Shown here: one piece after another, positions 63,953 to 64,000 of the stretch | Layout of the letters: each line of letters starts with the position of its first letter | Position numbering within the stretch: the stretch's first letter is position 1 | From: Legionella waltersii | GTDB taxonomy: Bacteria; Pseudomonadota; Gammaproteobacteria; Legionellales; Legionellaceae | Assembly (NCBI RefSeq): GCF_001468085.1 | Contig: NZ_LNZB01000051.1 | Span: forward strand, 366,668 to 430,667 | Reading direction: 5' to 3' | DNA length: 64,000 bases | The notes under the pieces: model-generated | What the model was told of the DNA's origin: nothing | What the model saw: the letters and a program-made list of their open reading frames with translations, nothing else | The model's database searches: none | Made by a program: the position numbers and the translations under genes

Positions 63953-64000
63953 CCGCTTGCTTACGGCGCGCGGCTCGGTTTTCACTACGCCAATCCGAGC
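63953..64000 (+). repeat. GC-rich inverted-repeat element, copy C, cut by the window end
   Basis: CCGCTTGCTTACGGCGCGCG followed by GCTCGGTT at 63953 onward matches the left arm of the elements at 8134-8383 and 40296-40450 with a few differences. Only the beginning is inside the window. Confidence 0.6.

Overview
The window looks like a chromosomal segment of a Legionella species. It is AT-rich, with Shine-Dalgarno-led genes, and it mixes housekeeping genes with Legionella-type ones: a DotI/IcmL-like secreted protein, a LapA/LapB-type M28 aminopeptidase, and several eukaryotic-like or effector-like proteins (C58-type protease tail, TcdA/TcdB-type glycosyltransferase, TPR and LRR proteins, a HAD protein with a glycine-rich membrane hairpin, an 1160-residue orphan). 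The genus is inferred from this gene content; no species is claimed.

Layout. 1-3.1 kb: 3' end of a C58-like cysteine protease gene, a GNAT acetyltransferase with a KKKRKV tail motif, an Asp/Asn hydroxylase-like 2OG oxygenase, a frameshifted remnant and a small secreted protein. 3.3-7.4 kb: AaeAB/EmrA-like tripartite efflux operon whose FUSC permease is split into two overlapping genes. 7.6-20.4 kb: SnoaL-like protein, GC-rich inverted repeat, TPR protein, amino-acid binding protein, glycosyltransferase, PBP4 (dacB), a duplicated-domain protein, AraC regulator plus EamA exporter, truD, LRR protein. 20.6-25.9 kb: RND efflux pair and a LysR gene. 26-28.7 kb: small genes, M64 metallopeptidase, PhnA-like protein. 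28.8-31.2 kb: thiE-thiM-thiD salvage operon under a TPP riboswitch. 31.5-44.1 kb: orphan proteins, fatty-acid desaturase with an operator-like dyad, a (Gln-His)15 protein, a 127-bp MITE-like element, M28 aminopeptidase, HAD protein and the 1160-residue protein with a C-terminal tandem duplication. 44.5-57.4 kb: orphan receiver protein behind a PmrA-box-like direct repeat, lpxD-polA, an outer-membrane barrel, FabF-like KAS, double GNAT, AzgA-type purine permease with an RMD1-family protein, a small HTH protein, a 2OG oxygenase and an EAL-HDOD protein. 57.4-62.6 kb: glycine cleavage operon gcvT-gcvH-gcvPA-yciI-like-gcvPB-ychJ. 62.7-64 kb: DUF3592 protein, IcmL-like protein, and a run of four hairpins ending in a canonical terminator (candidate sRNA or leader).

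Two dispersed repeat families are visible. One is a GC-rich element with 23-bp inverted arms (8.1-8.4 kb, 40.3-40.45 kb, and a partial copy at the window end). The other is a MITE-like element with 13-bp terminal inverted repeats (35.0 kb) that has a degraded relative at 51.2 kb and an end fragment at 62.7 kb. No tRNA, rRNA, CRISPR array or intact insertion sequence was recognised.
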